Shown here one piece after another: positions 63,303 through 64,000 of a DNA stretch of 64,000 nt (position 1 is its first letter; every line of letters begins with the position of its first letter). Location of the stretch: the NCBI GenBank assembly GCA_016719575.1, contig JADJYV010000002.1:186001-250000 (forward strand), read 5' to 3'. This DNA is from Pseudobdellovibrionaceae bacterium. GTDB lineage: Bacteria; Bdellovibrionota; Bdellovibrionia; Bdellovibrionales; Bdellovibrionaceae. The position numbers and the translations under genes are program-made. The notes beneath the pieces were generated by a model. It was not told where the DNA came from, made no database searches, and worked only from the letters and a program-made list of their open reading frames with translations.

Positions 63303-64000
63303 CTAATTGGAAGATTCTCCCGAATTCTGTTTTGGAAGAGTAACCAGAGGTAAGGTCTGCTCTTTAGGTAATGCTGGTAGATACCTAGACAGCTCAGTGG
63401 TCTCGTATCCCTCTTTCTTAAAGACAAAAATATAAGAACGTTCGGAGTCAAGCCCCTTAGTGAAAGATGTTTTCCCCAAAGGCTCCGCGCCCATCCTTAA
63501 CTCCACAGTTGCATCCACCGGATCTGATTGAAAAGTTACATTAACAATAACTTTCTCAAGGCTATTTTTCATAGCCTTGTATCCTTTTAAACTATAACCA
63601 CTTTGAACAGCTGCATTTTCATATTGTTGAGAAAGATTTGCAATTTCAGCAAGCGGCATTCCTGAATCCGCCATTCGAATGGCTCGCTTTGTGGCATCGT
63701 TAACAATTGCGTTTGTAAGATTTTTGGAGACAGTAGGAGACATTTGATCCAACACTCTTTTTTCAATTACCCGAGGTAGAGAATCTCGAATGTATGATAT
63801 CTTCCACTTAGCAATAAGATCCTTTGTCTGCAACTTACCTTGTCCGTTTCTGTATCCTTTAATCAGGCTTTCGAGAAGTGTATTTGCCGAGACCTCTCGA
63901 TCCCAAATTCGTTGCCCATCGAGGCTACAAGCCTCAAAAATTAAAATTTTCTCATTTGATTTATCAATGATTAAACCCATTTCCTTAGATTTGAGTTGAA
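63303..64000 (-). CDS. PEGA-domain protein, partial (5' end outside window)
   Basis: At least 225 residues; the frame is still open upstream of ATG 63980 to the window edge (LKSKEMGLIIDKS), so the true start is probably outside. The C-terminal part VNVTFQSDPVDATVELRMGAEPLGKTSFTKGL ... IFVFKKEGYETTEL is a PEGA beta-sandwich, common in surface or periplasmic proteins. The N-terminal part has an unrecognised helical domain (KRAIRMADSGMPLAEIANLSQQYE). Convergent with the PIN gene. Confidence 0.6.
   Translation of the reverse strand, partial: QLKSKEMGLIIDKSNEKILIFEACSLDGQRIWDREVSANTLLESLIKGYRNGQGKLQTKDLIAKWKISYIRDSLPRVIEKRVLDQMSPTVSKNLTNAIVNDATKRAIRMADSGMPLAEIANLSQQYENAAVQSGYSLKGYKAMKNSLEKVIVNVTFQSDPVDATVELRMGAEPLGKTSFTKGLDSERSYIFVFKKEGYETTELSRYLPALPKEQTLPLVTLPKQNSGESSN

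Overview
This window looks like part of a chromosome from a predatory deltaproteobacterium-like lineage (Bdellovibrionales, Bdellovibrio-like). No 16S gene is present. The inference rests on a giant, internally repetitive fibre-like exported protein, a free-standing class I c-di-GMP riboswitch RNA, a complete moxR/DUF58/bat gene set, a TIGR02147-type regulator, and many small secreted proteins and lipoproteins beside ordinary housekeeping genes.

Layout. 1-7.3 kb: the 5' two thirds or so of a giant minus-strand repeat protein. It has a 958-bp tandem repeat and several frameshifts, and its 3' end lies outside the window. 7.5-12.3 kb: a small outer-membrane protein, then a compact minus-strand set (read zapA, 5-formyl-THF cyclo-ligase, rny, tyrS, 2Fe-2S ferredoxin) behind a recognisable promoter. 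12.3-22.7 kb: two secreted proteins, ftsY, smc, ppdK and glyS. 22.8-26.7 kb: a small di-haem cytochrome and a run of exported or membrane proteins of unknown function, including a KEV-repeat protein. 26.8-28.1 kb: an Mrp/NBP35 ATPase lacking the usual CxxC, then an orphan c-di-GMP-I riboswitch with its own terminator. 28.1-35.2 kb: two lytic transglycosylases (LysM/MltD-like and Slt70-like) and two polytopic membrane proteins of glycosyltransferase type. 35.3-42.9 kb: a seven-gene moxR-DUF58-(unnamed)-batA-batB-batC-batD operon with overlapping genes. 43-45.6 kb: an HtpX-like protein that has lost its zinc motif, a DUF1844 protein and a DegP/HtrA protease.

45.75-62.6 kb is accessory DNA. It begins exactly at a tRNA-Gln gene. 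A degenerate 23-bp copy of the tRNA 3' end lies at 60.11 kb, a second tRNA-like 3' tail at 60.21 kb, and TGGTAAC repeats with an exact 11-bp period occur near both outer edges (45.96 and 62.55 kb). The region holds an IS3-family element interrupting a lipoprotein gene, many unrelated small secreted-protein genes, a TIGR02147 regulator coupled to an exported repeat protein, a Tat-exported SDR oxidoreductase, an AAA/DUF4143 ATPase and a recombinase remnant. Two different structured 3' modules each follow two unrelated secreted-protein genes, which suggests cassette-like exchange of genes in front of shared 3' modules. The last kilobase holds a PIN-domain protein and a partial PEGA-domain protein.

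Most broken genes here (moxR, the lipoproteins, the transposase, the DUF4143 ATPase, the PIN gene, the repeat protein) are broken by single-base changes in short homopolymers. Assembly or consensus error is therefore as likely as biological decay, and I note it gene by gene.
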